Positions 24,001 to 36,951 are shown, numbered from the stretch's first letter. The stretch is 64,000 nucleotides of DNA from Cucumis sativus (GCF_000004075.3 NC_026659.2:24570272-24634271), one strand, 5' to 3'. Made by a program: numbers and translations. Notes: generated from the sequence alone by a model not told the origin.

Positions 24001-27000
24001 TTGGTTTGCTTCTTGGAGGCGTATTAGTTGTGAGTATGCACCGTTTGGATTCGTGATGAGTTCTGAGTGGGAACCTGCTCAAGATGAAAGATTTTGTTAG
24101 ATAATTCAACAATGAATACACCTTTCATCCATCCGACTAATGCACTTGGGTCAATCGTGGTTTAACAAATTTATTGTGCTTTTCATATGCATGACCTCTT
24201 TTCAAGGATCCAAATTTATTATGCTTTTCTAGGCTTTCATAAACATGGTCAAATTATCGTAACAATCCTGAGATGCGCACATGGTGTCCTTAACTACTCT
24301 ATTTTCACTCTTCCTGCTCTATACTCAATCTGGCTAGAGTGAGTATTGAGTAGCTAGAGCAAGTATAGAGTAGCTAAAGCGAGTATTGAGCGTCAAACAC
24401 TAAACCACCATACGTTAATCTCAGGAGGATTGATGATGCAAGCAAAAGGCCATAATACCTAACATTTTTAGAACCTATACCTTTTTTCATTTGAGCTCCT
24501 GTTACTAAATTCCCAAAAAGTTTTATACTACGAATAGTGAAAATGAATGAAATGAAGAAGATGTAAACAATACCTTTCTCAACCATTCTTCCTCTGTGAA
24601 TAACAGCAATAATATCAGCATTCCTAACTGTGCTCAAACGATGGGCAACAATCACAGTAGTTCTATTCACCATAATCCTATCTAAAGCCTCTTGCACAAC
24701 TCTCTCAGATTCTGCATCAAGTGCACTTGTGGCTTCATCAAGTAGTAAAATTCTAGGATTCTTCAAAATTGCTCTTGCTATTGCTATCCTTTGCTTCTGC
24801 CCTCCAGATAGTTGTGTTCCATGCTCTCCCACCATAGTATCCAATCCCTACAACTCATCAAATTAAACTTTAAGTAATATGTTCATGTTTTAAATGCATT
24901 CAAATATATACAAAAAATTGTCATAAGTAAACTAAAAAAGCTTTCATCTTTTGTCACTGGCACCCTTTTAGCAAATTCATTGAAATAGTTTTTCTCCATC
25001 CCTCCCAACTGACATTGACATTTGAATAAAAAGTATTGACTTCATCTTATATCTAAATTATAGATTCTTTTGGGCTTCACGGTGGAATCTCAGCCATTTG
25101 GAAATACAGGAAACTGAAATTGGGCATAAGGAGATTCGATATAAGGTGTGTGGTAAAAATAACAGAATTTTTTGAGAGATTACAGAATATTTAAAAAAAA
25201 ATATGTAAAATCTTGGTGTTCATCCATGAGATTTCACCATGGTAGTTTGAATATGAGATAAAAAATTTAATTTTCCATTCAAATTTTGGTAGTCGTTCTC
25301 GACGAACAAATAAGAACTATTTCGATGAACTTTTTAAAAGAGTCCATTGTGAAAATGAAAACATTTTGATATCTATTTCTGATGGTCAATTATAGAATTA
25401 CCTGAGGCAGTTTGTCAATAAATTTAGCAGCATTTGCTAGTTCACAAGCACCTTTAATTTCCTCCTCAGTTGCATCATCTTTTCCATATGCAATATTATC
25501 TTTAATAGAGGCAGTGAAAAGTATTGGTTCTTGGCTTACAAGACCGATTTTTGTTCTAATCCATCGAAGCTGAAACTCTTTCAAGTTAACGCCATCGATG
25601 AGTACCTCACCGGATTGTGGATCATAAAATCTCTCTATCAAACTGATTACTGTTGACTTGCCACTCCCACTCTCCCCAACTAATGCTGTAGTAGTGCCTC
25701 TAGGAATGTGCAGAGAGAAGCCATTGAATATGGCTTCATCTGGCCTGGTTGGATAACTAAAATACACATCTTTTAAGTCTATGTCCCCTTGAATATCCTC
25801 CAATGTTTTGCCCTTTGGATCATAAACATCAATATTTGGCTTCCTTTCGATTGTCTCGAACATCTTATAGGCAGCAGCTCGACCTGCAGCGAATGCACTC
25901 ATACATGGCGATATTTGACCCAAGGACCTGAAAGAAATTTTGCATATGAATGTTGAACAAAATGGGATGGATTTGTAGATATACAAAAGATTGTTGTGCA
26001 CTTACATTGAGCCAGCCAAAACAGCTACAATGACATTTATTACTTGGCCCCCATTATAGCCTTTCTCTAGTATCATCTTTCCACCAAACCAAACAGCTAA
26101 AGAGTATGAACAAAATACAATCATCATTACCATACCAATTCCTATTCCACCTCCCAAGCCTTCCTTTACACCAGAATTATAAGCATGTACTAGGAACTTC
26201 TTGTAACTTCTTATAGCTTGTTTCTCACCCGTAAATGATGCTACCTAAAAATACAACTATTTTAGTAGTATGAAATTAAAAATCAAACATAAACATTAGA
26301 GAATCGACATGAAGATTTACGTAGTTCACTGAGGGGGTGTTTGGACCAAGAAATTGGAAAGTGAGGAGTTGTGAACCCTATACCTTGTTTGGCCAAAGGA
26401 GTTTGCAAATCCTACCAAGAGTTCACAACTCTCACAACTTCACTCCTTGTCCAAAACACCCATTCACAGTGTGTATCAGCTACGTCATATTAGATTGTGT
26501 CTCCCTTAGATCTTGTCTCTTTAACATCGGTGTTTAGAACACTAGATAACATATTCAAGACATTCCAACACTTGAGTTTCAAGCTAAAATGATCACCTAC
26601 ATTCATCTTTCTAAGTAATAGAGAGATAAATTGCAATATATACCGTTCTTATCGAGCCAATAGTTTGCTCGACAACATTAGCAGCATTCGCATAAGCACT
26701 TTGCCCTCGAGCAGCCATTTGATACATGTATCGAGCAATGGTTGCTCCAGCTATCACAAGAAGTGGGATGGCAGATAACATTACCAATGCCAACAGCCAA
26801 CCTCTTACAAAAGCAATTGTGAAGCCTCCAATAAAAGTTGTAATTAGTTGGACAGTTTTCCCAACCTATATAAGAAGAAGATCAACAATGTTAGTTTCTT
26901 CTTTCCTTGTGTTGAAGAATCCCACACTACAGGGAACTAAGTTTCCGCCCAATGCTTCAACAAGCGTCAGCATGTGGGTCTATACGGACACCGTAGTGAC

Positions 27001-28530
27001 CATCATCGGGATAGAAATTTGAAAAACCTGGAATTGTGAGTTATGATTATACCTTTTCACCCATAGCATCTTGAATTAGGACAGTGTCACCAGACATTCT
27101 ACCTACAACTTCTCCAGTATTTGTTTCTTTGTCAAAGAAAGCAACATCTTGTCTCAATATAGTTTTCAAATACAATCCTCTAATCCTTGCAGCTTGTCTT
27201 TCCCCTGTCACTATCCAGCATGACACCTCTGCACATAAGTTATCTGATTAGACACGTCCCGTTTAGTTTTATGATTAACACATGTTTGGAAGAGATTATA
27301 AAATAGTTAACATCACTTTTGTCATTTTCAAAATCACTTTTAAACGTGATTTTAATCATCCAAAACCAACTTTGACAATATGAAAGTTGCATTTAAAAGT
27401 ATAAAATAAGAATTAGGTTAGTTTTGATTGATTAACGTTGTGTTTTTCAAAGCGTAATTTTGAAATTGACAAAAGTGATTTAAACAATTTTGAAATTACT
27501 CCCAAACAAGCACTAATACGTATATATATATATATAAGACTTTGATTGATTTTGGTATCTACTTACGAAGAAATGCTGCAACTGCAGTTCCAATGGCCAA
27601 GTACACAAATTTTAGGCACACCTACATGTATATGTATATATATGCTTAATGCCTCAACATGAGAAAACAACCAAGATACGACTCTTATAAAATGAAGGGA
27701 AAGTGAAAAGATCGATTTATACTCCTAAACTTTAGAGATTGTATCAATTAGAATTCTGAATTTCTTTTGACCTATTCATATGAAACTTATGATTTGAGTC
27801 AATATTAAACTCTTAAATGTTCATAAGTCAATCAATTTAGACATTGAAATCATCCATGCATTGATTCAACTCAATCATGTGCAGACTTCTTCAAATCTCA
27901 GTTTAACAAAAATGCACGACTAGAGTCAAATGCATGGACAATTCTCCAAGGAAGTTTTGATTAAAAAGTCTAAATTGATCGATTTATGAAAGTTTAGAAG
28001 TTTAATATACAATTAAAAAATTTCCATGAGATTTTCCGAAAGAGAACATAATGGAAGAGGTAAACTGACACACTCACAAAAGTTCAATGCTTAAATTGAT
28101 ACAAACCCTAAAGTTTAGAGGTATAAATTGATATATTTTCTTTAAAACGTAATAGAAAAAGTTGAAGATTATAAATTTGTTTAACCTTGGAAACTGCAGA
28201 AACAACATCGTGGGTACCCTGATTGCTTCCAAAGGAATTGATCAATTGTCCAAAGAGCACTGTCATTAAAGGCATTCCCACTCCATTTCCTATGCCTCCA
28301 ATGCTTCCAACAAACATAAGTAAGTAATCATATGAATCTGCAAAGGAAAACAGCTTAAGAAAAGGGACAGATTTTGCTTTTTCCTCTTCCTCTTCTTTCT
28401 TCTTTTTATTCTCCTCTCCCTTTTGCTTCCCATTCATGCTCGGGCTGCTTGATCCCGTCGGCGATGAGTTCTCAGACGTATTCCTCTTCCAAATTAGGCC
28501 ATTTTCTACCTTGTCATTTGATGTCTCCAT
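21097..28530 (-). CDS. ABCB: ABC transporter B family (full-size P-glycoprotein, ABCB4/11/21 clade)
   Basis: Plasma-membrane exporter; plants of this clade move auxin and related amphipaths (family knowledge; substrate here is inferred). Eleven coding exons: 28186-28530, 27567-27621, 27053-27228, 26644-26865, 26006-26244, 25402-25927, 24574-24847, 23200-24074, 22528-22794, 22167-22430, 21097-21759; 1301 residues, normal for a full transporter. Order TMD1-NBD1-linker-TMD2-NBD2. NBD1 has GESGSGKST (Lys about 436), LSGGQ (about 534) and [15 protein letters not shown]2 repeats all three (Lys about 1093, LSGGQ about 1194). The linker contains [17 protein letters not shown], a feature I associate with the ABCB4/11/21 group. 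The N terminus has a Lys/Glu-rich run before TMD1. Start ATG 28530 is preceded by an in-frame TAG. Introns hold several foldback elements. No broken motif seen. Confidence 0.95.
21871..22090. repeat. Foldback element A in ABCB intron (CATTGAAATAG ends)
   Basis: AACTCATTGAAATAGTTTTTCC near 21890 is mirrored by GGAAAACTATTTCAATGAGTTC near 22045. The ends match those of the element at 24958-25345 in another intron of the same gene, so this is one small TIR family present twice. No coding capacity; exact borders and target duplication not resolved. Confidence 0.55.
23000..23120. repeat. GATAGA-rich foldback repeat, ABCB intron
   Basis: Contains ATCATTGATAGACTC and AGTCTATCACGGATAGACTT with TTTCAAATATAGCCAAATTT at one end and CTAAATTTTCTAC at the other, matching the layout of the copies at 10373, 19084 and 20097. 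Lies just upstream (in the transcript, downstream) of the 23200-24074 exon. Confidence 0.55.
24333..24390. repeat. 20-bp degenerate tandem repeat, ABCB intron
   Basis: Three imperfect units of about 20 bases, of the form GCTAGAGTGAGTATTGAGTA, in the intron between the exons at 24574-24847 and 23200-24074. The adjacent GCTCTATACTCAATC (near 24315) is complementary to the units, so the RNA could fold. Confidence 0.6.
24958..25345. repeat. Foldback element B in ABCB intron (CATTGAAATAG ends)
   Basis: Left end CCCTTTTAGCAAATTCATTG then AAATAGTTTTTC; right end, reverse complemented, CTCTTTTAAAAAGTTCATCG then AAATAGTTCTT. Same terminal family as the element at 21871-22090. Larger interior (~300 bp) unrelated to any gene I recognise. 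Confidence 0.6.
26335..26461. mobile_element. 127-bp MITE in ABCB intron
   Basis: Starts GGGTGTTTGGACCAAGAAAT and ends with CTTGTCCAAAACACCC. The terminal inverted repeats extend about 40 bases through the GAGTTGTGAA block on the left and TTCACAACT on the right. The ends resemble Tourist- or hAT-type GGGTGTTTGG termini; flanks share only TTCAC, so superfamily and target site are uncertain. Confidence 0.65.
27711..28132. mobile_element. ~420-bp foldback element in first ABCB coding intron
   Basis: Left ATCGATTTATACTCCTAAAC and TTTAGAGATTGTATCAATT are matched by the reverse complement of the right end, ATCAATTTATACCTCTAAAC and TTTAGGGTTTGTATCAATT. Around 38 bp of terminal inverted repeat with few mismatches. 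No reading frame; target duplication not found. Confidence 0.65.
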
Positions 28531-28556
28531 CTAGTCTTGGATTACTTTAATTTACA

Positions 28557-30500
28557 CCTACAAAATGCAACACCAGATGACCATGATTGTTGAGTCAAAC
28601 TCACTTTGTCAATACATATTTATAGTTGATCAATAACTATGAAAAGCATATTCATTCATTCATTTGCAAGGCAAAGGCGAAGCAGTAGCAGAAATGATCA
28701 AATGTTGACTTTTAAACATAAGTTTTGTTGCAATGTAATGAAGTGAATAGTTTCGATAATCTGAACTTTTAAATCATACATATAGACAATATCAAATCGA
28801 TCATCAAATTTGTACCGATATCGTTATTCTTCTGTTATATTTGGTGATAGAGAGCGATCCCCGGTCATAAAATGCATCAACATGACACATTTGATCTTGC
28901 TAAATGTCAAGTTATCTCAAGATGTCTAGTTCACAAACATTCACGTAGAGCTACCCAAGAGCATATGTCATATATGTGTAGAAGTAGGTTCAAAAGACTC
29001 TCTCATATACAATTTAATAAACAATTATTACGAACATATATTAATCTACGATTCAAGAATATCATATTTTTTCAATCATCCTAAAAATCATATTCTCTTC
29101 ACTAATTTACTTCTAAACACGAAATATTTCTCACTCTTTATTTTCTTTTAGAAAGTTTGAAATAGTTTTATAAATAAAATATCTCAAACATTGTAAACTA
29201 GCTGATTTGAACAATTTTGAAAAATGTTAATGTAATTTTTATATAACATTCTATACGTATTTACTAAAATAGAATACTCACAAAATTGATACGTTATGCT
29301 TTGAATCATAAGCTTATGCTTTTTCTGCTTCTATCTAACCTGAAAAGTCATAATAACCATATAAGAGCATACGAGCAATAGGCGTGAAATCTTTAAAAAC
29401 GATTGTTTGTATGCCAATAATAACTCAATGCACCGTGACAGTTTGACAGTTTGAACACATCCTCCTCTATGGTTAGAGTCGATTTGAACATTCATTAAAT
29501 GGGTTATAGTCTATTCGAAACATGTTATCAAAAAAAACCAATAACTTTGATGTAACGATGCTTACCTCTCCATCAAATATCATTTTCTTATAACTAAAAG
29601 AAAAGTTTCCCTGTTCAAAAATCAAAACAACGCTCTTCATGTTGCCAATGTCGCGAAGGAAAAAAAGAGCTCGAGTGTGAGCTTTACCCAGCGCTTAGCC
29701 AACCATATGACGCCAAGCGTCAAGCCTTGTTTACGTTTTTCAATTCTCCATTTTGTTCCTTTCTATCTGACTTTTATAAATCATCCTTACTTTTTTTTCA
29801 AAATAAAAATTATTAAATTTTATTTTTGCGTAGGGTAGAGATATAAATTATTAAATATTTTTCTAAAATTTTATTAAAGATTATTTTTGTGGAGAATATA
29901 TGAGATATGTGAACCTTTTTATTGCTCTTTTTTATTGGATCAAACAATGAAATAAAATAGCATAATTTTGAAGGATTCAAAGAGAATCATCTATTTAAAA
30001 TATTAAAAAAAAAAAAAAGTGAAAATAACAACAAATTTTAAATTTTAAATTACTGAAATTTAAAATAAATCTATATATATATATATATATAAAGATTGGA
30101 GAAAATATTCTCTTTTTAAGCATCTCTTTTATTTTATGTTATTTTATCATACTCATCATCATCATCTTCCTCTTCAATTCACATCTTATTTCCTCTCTGC
30201 ACCCTTTCCAAGTCCCATAAGTTCTTGCTCAAAAAAGAAATTAAAACAGAACCCTTTACATCATTTGATTACCATATAATTAAGTTTGATTTCTATTTTT
30301 GTCTAATCCCATTTTTTAAAAAAAGAAAACTACAACAAGAAGAAGAAGAAGGAGAAGGAGAAGAATTTGATTAAAGAAACATTGAAGTGATTGTAGAAAA
30401 AGAGAGGAGAAAAGAAGAAGCAAAAACTTACCAAAACATGAGCAATCCATAATTGCGTTTAAGCTCCATAGATATCCTTTCCAACTTCACCCCAAAACCT
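28557..30500 (-). promoter_or_regulatory. Probable 5'UTR intron and promoter of the ABCB gene
   Basis: A 3' splice site TTTTGTAG/GTGTAAATT ends at 28557, just upstream of the ATG; a strong donor TTTTG/GTAAGT sits at 30432/30431, predicting a 1.87-kb 5'UTR intron with a short leader exon above 30432. A TATA-like TTTATAAAAAGG lies near 30520-30532 on the same strand. This is inferred from splice consensus only; a purine-rich GAAGAAG leader precedes the donor. No other gene is seen in this interval. Confidence 0.4.
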
Positions 30501-30532
30501 CTCCTTTTCCCTATTCCGATCCCTTTTTATAA

Positions 30533-33500
30533 ACTAATAATTAGCCCTCCAAAGTCTCTCCTTTACCTACAATATAATGTAACATAAACAAATTTTAAAA
30601 TAAGATGTCAAAAAAATTGAATAAGGACTTGGTCTGATCCTATATATATATATATATATTACACACTTCATCTGGCTTATGTGTGTATGTATGTATGTAT
30701 ATATACACATCTTGGTTTTCATTAATTATTTCACACTCAACAAATTTAATAAACCAATTAATCATAGTCGCTTGCTCGTATATATATTAATCAACTAATT
30801 ATTTCATTTAAATGTAACAGTTGACTAATCTTTTAATCATCTTTTGTTTAGATATTAACCAAATTAAGTCCGGCCCCCCAGGAGGACTTATTTGTCTTTT
30901 TACATTTCTAAATTTTGTTTATTCTTTTTATTAAAAAAATAAAGTCAAATTGTTGGTTTAGGGCAAAAAAATAAAAATAAAAAAAAGGTTTAAAGTTGAG
31001 AGGCAAAAGTTGTTCAAAGTTTTTTCCTCTTTATTATTGTGTTCGTTTGTTTTTGTTTTTACAAAGCAAGACTCAACCACGTGTCTATCACACATCACAC
31101 CCACCTCCAACCCACACGTGCCTTCCCGCTTCCTTTTCGTTTTTGTTTTCTTCTTCTTCTTCTTTTCCTTCTAAATATCTAAATTAAGAATCGCTTTCAT
31201 TTTTCCCATGTCTTTAGTTAATTAAGAATAATCACATTGATGTTGAATGAAAAATTAAATCAATCCATTGTTGATTTTTTTTTTTGTTCATTTGGATTTA
31301 TTTCGTTTTTTATTCGATAAATTATCGAAAATGGTAAATTTAACAAAATATTTATAATATATAGTAATTGAATTAATATGCTTTATAGAATTATTTTCAC
31401 TTTTGATTTTTTGAATAAGTCATTTTTACTACTTTCAAACTAAATTTAATTTGGGTGTTTTTTATAAAATGAAATTGGACATTTTTGTTTTGTTTTTGTT
31501 TCATTGGCATTTTTCTAAATAACAAACATAAAACTTTTCTAATAATTTATATCTTTTTTTTTCTAAATAAAAAATGTACAAAAGATTATTTAATTAATTT
31601 TGGAGTGTACTTTTAAAGGTGTATTTATAAAATTGGTTTTTGTTTGCTTTTTATTGGTTTTTCATTTAAAACATTGATCAAACCAATATATTTTTTTTTG
31701 AACTTTATTATTACACATCAATTTCATTATCAACTAATCTTATTTTAACACAAAATTGGTACAAATATAAATTTAAACTTTTATATATATAAGAATAAAT
31801 TTGATAACACTTTTACAAAGAAATTGTCGAACTTCCCCAAAGAAACAAACTATCAACCAATACTTAAGACCTAAATATATACTATTGAGTTCGAGATACC
31901 AAATAGAAACTAAACTTAACATCTATATATAATCAAACCACACGTGATTACATAATGTTTGCACACATCCTTCGTAAATGAGATGAATTCATACAAATTT
32001 CATTCTTCTTTTTTTTTTTTTTTTCATATTTTCCTTGTTTACCCAACAACTTTAACTCTTTTCTTTTCTTCCTTTAATGTACAAATTAAGTGAATAAAGA
32101 AATGAGTACTTAGAATTTGTACACAATGACTCCACCAAACTCAACCTTACATTTATAAATATGGTCAATAATTTTTCCATCTTGAAAAGAGAAAAATGTA
32201 TATGTATATATTATATAGTTGATGATGTAATTGATACAAATTAAAGTGACTTCAAGTTGGTTATTCTTTATTACATTTGTTTTTTTGTTAATTAATGAAG
32301 CATAGTAAAATTACGTAAAACAAGACAACTTTTTTTCCTTTTCTTCTAATTAATTGCATATCTTAAAATTAAAAATTAAAAAAAAAATCATTTTTAAATA
32401 TTCACACGAAATATAAGAAAATAATTAATTCAACACGATAATATAACAAAAATAATTATGTAATATCGTTATATTTGGCAAATAATTTTATAAAAAAAAT
32501 TCTATAACTAAATAAAATGTGAGTCAAAGTTCATAAATGAATTTTGAAGTATTAATTTCTTATGTAACAGTTGTCCATTATGAAATATCAACTATGACTA
32601 ATTTTATGATCCATCCTTTTCCTTTTGCAATATTTGTCTTATTTGATTTTCGAATTAAATATGCAATAATATCAATAAAAGTATATAAATGGAATAAATT
32701 AAAATGTAGAATAAGAACTTTTAGTTTTGTTTAAAAATACAACTTAGCTTCCAAACTTTTTCACTTAATCTAACATTTAATTTAACCTATTTAATGAACA
32801 TATATAAACACGAATCTAAAACTTTATAGACTACACTTTTAACCTTGTATCGACGTCAAGAAGTTTACGGTTAAATCCACCACCTTTTATTATATACTAA
32901 AGAAAAAAAATTATTACATGATATAAATTGTAGTCGAGTCAACGAAGTAGCTAAACTTTAAATATAAACGTGAAAAGGTTTTCTTTTACGTCATTCAATC
33001 TCTAGAAGGTGGTCACTATCATTCATGGACAATGAACATAAGGAAAAGTCTTTGCTTGCTAGCAAGACTAATGCTCTAATTCTTTTTTAATATATTGCAT
33101 ACATTATGACCTTAATTAATTATATATATATATGGTTACGTTAGAGCCAGCTGCCATTATAAGTATTCTTCTTTTAATAAATAAAAACTTTAGTATATAT
33201 AGGAATTAATTAATGTACTGTTTTTAATATAGTATAGTGTTTTATTATAATACAATTAGTAATTTTGAATTAAGTTTTAAGTATTTATTGAAATGGAAAA
33301 GGGTAATGCTAACTTGAATAAATTAATACGTTTTGTCTGTGAAACGCTTTAATCTCTATAGATATAATATTTTTAACGATATATGCTCTTATAATACTAA
33401 ATTAACGTCATTTTCAAATATGTAAAAGAGATTCAAATTTATGATTGATAAGCATTAATAAACTCTTAGTAATTTTTAAAAATGTTATGATATTGATAGA

Positions 33501-35616
33501 AGTTTATTTAGTGTTTATCATTCAAATAATTTTAAATACATCATTTAAAAAAATTAAATTGTTTGTGATAATATGACGAAGTTAGTTAATACGACTAAAT
33601 AAATGATGGCATGTATTAATTAAGTTAAGTCACTAATACGATAAAACGTCATAAGTTCAAATTTCTACCGTTTTAATTATAAAAATATATTTTAAAATTT
33701 TATTTCTGTTTTTTTCTTTTATAAATTATTTTGAGTAGTATGCAAATACTAAATTATATATATATAAAAATATGTCTTATTCATTTTAATAATTTAATTG
33801 ATTGTTTATAGTTTTTTTAATAAATGAGAATGTGAATATTTTGGTAATATTGAGATCTGATGTGTGTAAGCTTTGCATATGCAATGAGGTGTAATTTAAA
33901 TCTAGATCACGTGGCTAAACTGGCTGTTTAGTGTTTAATGATATGGTTGCAATGAAGCTTAGGAAGGCAGCTTGATGGGGAAATGATCTTTGAGTTTGAG
34001 TAAGAATCTCTATAATATATTTTCTTTCTTTTTCTAATCTACTTTATAAAACTCTTGTTTTCTTTCTTAATCTTTTATTTTTTTCTAAATTACTATATAA
34101 TATAATCATTTTACCCTTTTTCATTTTTTATTACCTATAAATCTAAATCCTTTGTATCGAGTTCTATTTTCATATCAAATATTTCGAGATTCTTGTCGTT
34201 GTAAACGAATGATGAAGTGATTTTTATATTTGAATGATTAAATTGTCAAACAATGAACCTTGATAAATTAGAGCTATAAATTTTAATTAATGACATACAA
34301 ATTTTCTTTTATTTATTGAGATGCTTTTTTTTTCTTTTCCTTTCATAATTTACTAGAAAAATAAAACAATTACAAAATATATTTATATATATATAACTGT
34401 ACGAATTTGTAAATAAATATTTGTTTTATAAAATATATTTATATATATATAACTCTACGAATTTGTAAATAAATATTTTCACTATGAATCACAAAACACA
34501 AGAAAAACAAAATTTCAGTCAACATCAATACGTGAGTTTTATTTTATTTTTATTCTATTGAACGTTGTTCTTGTGATTTGCTTCAACATTTTCATTTGGG
34601 TATATTTGATTTAAATGTGTTGATTATATTTATTTCTTGGCATAAAAGATTAATAAAATAATTTAGCAAAATTTGTTGGTTATTTATCAATTTAATTTAT
34701 ATGATTAATATTCTAAAGCTTAATCATGAAAATATAGAAATCACGTCATCATTCTATTAAAAATTAATGGAATTCCAACATCAGTTTCTCAATTATTAAT
34801 CTATATAAAATTTGTGAATGTTTAGCAAAATATTTTTCGACAATGATATTCATTGGCTTGACATTAACGTGTGTAATATTATTATTAAATAAATAAAATC
34901 AATCACTTGAGTTTACCTAAAACCAATACATTTGACTCATATCTAAATAATTGGTTGTTTACGTCAATCAATAAACTAAGTTGATTGCTATATGAGTTTA
35001 TGTTATCCTTTTGCTCTAGTTGAGCTAAGTAGAGGAGACTCAACAACAACATAAATTTTGTAGACGGTGAACCAATAACGAATTGGAGAAACCGATGGTT
35101 AATCAATTTGGTTAGTACAATGCATGGTTTAGTTCGATTTTTTAATTATTAGTGATGATTTTGGTTTAAATTTCTTTAAAAAACTAACATAAACTGAATT
35201 GCTTATACTCTTATATGACAACATCATGATGTATTTAAAAGTTGAAACGGTATAGTATTGAGGTGTCACACATTTCATTCCAACGCATTTAGGTCTCGAT
35301 TAATGAAACGATAAGTATTATAATAACAAAATTATAATTTAGATACTAAAATTTATTTTAAGGTAAAAATAATTAAACTTATTACGTGTGAAGATATATA
35401 TATACATATTTTGGGTGTGGATATTTTTATTTGAGCAAGAGGATGACGAATAAACTATTGAGATAGTTTTTATTAATCACAAATTTAGTCATGGGAAGTT
35501 AAAAGTTTAATTCTTATATTATGAGCAAACTTTATTAAACAATGTGAACTAAATTTGAACTTTCTCATCCGACGATTGGTTATTTGGACAATAGAAGTGG
35601 AAAGGAAAAACGTTGA
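30533..35616. other. Gene-poor AT-rich intergenic region
   Basis: Five kilobases of very AT-rich DNA with microsatellites ((TA)n at 30072-30091 and 30641-30659), two G-box cores CACGTG at about 31079-31084 and 31114-31119, and a 56-bp near-tandem duplication at 34374-34480 (unit begins AAAATATATTTATATATATA). No protein gene or tRNA recognised on either strand. Confidence 0.65.
34374..34480. repeat. 56-bp tandem duplication, AT-rich
   Basis: Unit copies begin at 34374 and 34430; both contain ATATATATAACTSTACGAAT followed by TTGTAAATAAATATTT, with a single G/C difference in the aligned part. Intergenic. Confidence 0.8.
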
Positions 35617-36951
35617 TCAAAGGAAAAGGAGTTGAGAGATTTGGTGAAGAAAGGAGAGGCGATGGGGCTCTTGAACGCACCATGTCATCAGACGAATGCC
35701 TTTTCTTGGCAACGGAAGCGAGCCCACGATTCCCACGGGTATTACTGCCGAGCCTTGAATCGGAACCACATGCACCGGTGGTCCAAACCCATAGTCCACA
35801 TCGTTGAATCCAAGCCTTCCCCATTCCGATATGAACAGTGTAGAGTACTCAAGTGGCGGAGCAAACGGGTCCGATACCAATTCCGATTCCCTCGTCTTCT
35901 GTGCTATGTACTCTCCAAATTCCCTTCCCACACTGCTCTTCGCTTCTTGTATCAGCTTCACCACTTCGTAAATGGGCATCTCCCCAATTCCCTTACTCCA
36001 ACTGCTGATTCGCACTGGAAAGAAGCAGTTGCCGTAAAACCCTTTTGGCAGCGGCGGCTCCACCATTTGCCGGCAGTTCGCGAAGAAAACTAGCTTTATT
36101 TCTTGATTGTCGTCACCGGAAGCCTCGTAAACCGCCCGTGTTCTACTCCTCCAAAAACACGCTGCCACAATTTCAAAGGTGGAGCAGGTAATTCCTGTTG
36201 ATTCTTGAAACTGTTTTTTTAGTGCGTTTATTCGATCTATGGGAATATCGATGTTGGTGTGTTGTAGGCTGTATTCGGGCAGGGGTGGGGGAGGGATAGG
36301 AATTGCAATTTGATGATTAATTAGGGCATTTTGAGGAGGATTAGGAAAGAAATCTCTATCCCATGTAGGCTTAATGGTGGGAGCTTGGTCAATTCCTCTA
36401 GCGAATTCCCCCACAGCCTTCAAGAATTGGGCAGCTCCAAGGCCATCACAGATACTATGGCAGAAAATCAAACCAATCACAAACCCTCCACAAGCAAACT
36501 CCGTGATCTGCATCTTCACAAGCGCTTCTGCTTCTGCTTCTGATTCAGATTCATGTTCCTCAGGAAGAAGAAGATGAAAGGGAATCGAACTAAGATCATC
36601 CAAATACATAAGGGAATCAAGGGTTGAGTCTGAAGAGGCTTCCACGAACAAAACTCCATTTTCTTGGTTAGAGCAGTCAAGTTGAAGAGGGTAAGTTTGT
36701 GGTTTAAAGCGTCCAGCAAGAGGGTAGTAAGGAACCAAAGCTTTTGATAATGCTTCTCTAACAATGTTGGCAGGGGAAACTTCAGCAGAAGGGGAATCTC
36801 TAAACACATGGAGAGTACGAGCATTGCATCTCAACACAGGGAGGCTGTCAATTGGGGATAAATGAAGAATGGTTGAAGGAGTTTCTCCACAAGGCTTAAC
36901 CAAACTGGGCTTGCATCTCTTTACATTCATCTTGCAATTACTACAATCCAT
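35617..36951 (-). CDS. BAHD acyl-CoA-dependent acyltransferase
   Basis: Cytosolic enzyme family that moves an acyl group from acyl-CoA to an alcohol or amine of a specialised metabolite (family knowledge). 444 residues in one exon, the usual length. Catalytic HXXXD is HSICDG (His 165, Asp 169). The structural DFGWG motif appears as DYGFG (about 386-390), a conservative variant. N-terminal CKPSLVKPCGETPSTILHLS and YYPLAGR are typical of the family. Residues 133-143 are an acidic Glu/Ser/Ala run encoded by a GAAGCA/GATTCA-type simple repeat, not expected to be catalytic. ATG at 36951 is used; the frame upstream opens only with TTG codons. The sequence recalls clade V alcohol acyltransferases and taxane-type benzoyl/acetyltransferase annotations, but the substrate cannot be told from sequence. 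Confidence 0.92.
   Translation of the reverse strand: MDCSNCKMNVKRCKPSLVKPCGETPSTILHLSPIDSLPVLRCNARTLHVFRDSPSAEVSPANIVREALSKALVPYYPLAGRFKPQTYPLQLDCSNQENGVLFVEASSDSTLDSLMYLDDLSSIPFHLLLPEEHESESEAEAEALVKMQITEFACGGFVIGLIFCHSICDGLGAAQFLKAVGEFARGIDQAPTIKPTWDRDFFPNPPQNALINHQIAIPIPPPPLPEYSLQHTNIDIPIDRINALKKQFQESTGITCSTFEIVAACFWRSRTRAVYEASGDDNQEIKLVFFANCRQMVEPPLPKGFYGNCFFPVRISSWSKGIGEMPIYEVVKLIQEAKSSVGREFGEYIAQKTRESELVSDPFAPPLEYSTLFISEWGRLGFNDVDYGFGPPVHVVPIQGSAVIPVGIVGSLPLPRKGIRLMTWCVQEPHRLSFLHQISQLLFL

Noticed and set aside
35632-36093. Plus-strand 153-codon frame
   Set aside because: Antisense of the BAHD coding sequence with no recognisable domain.
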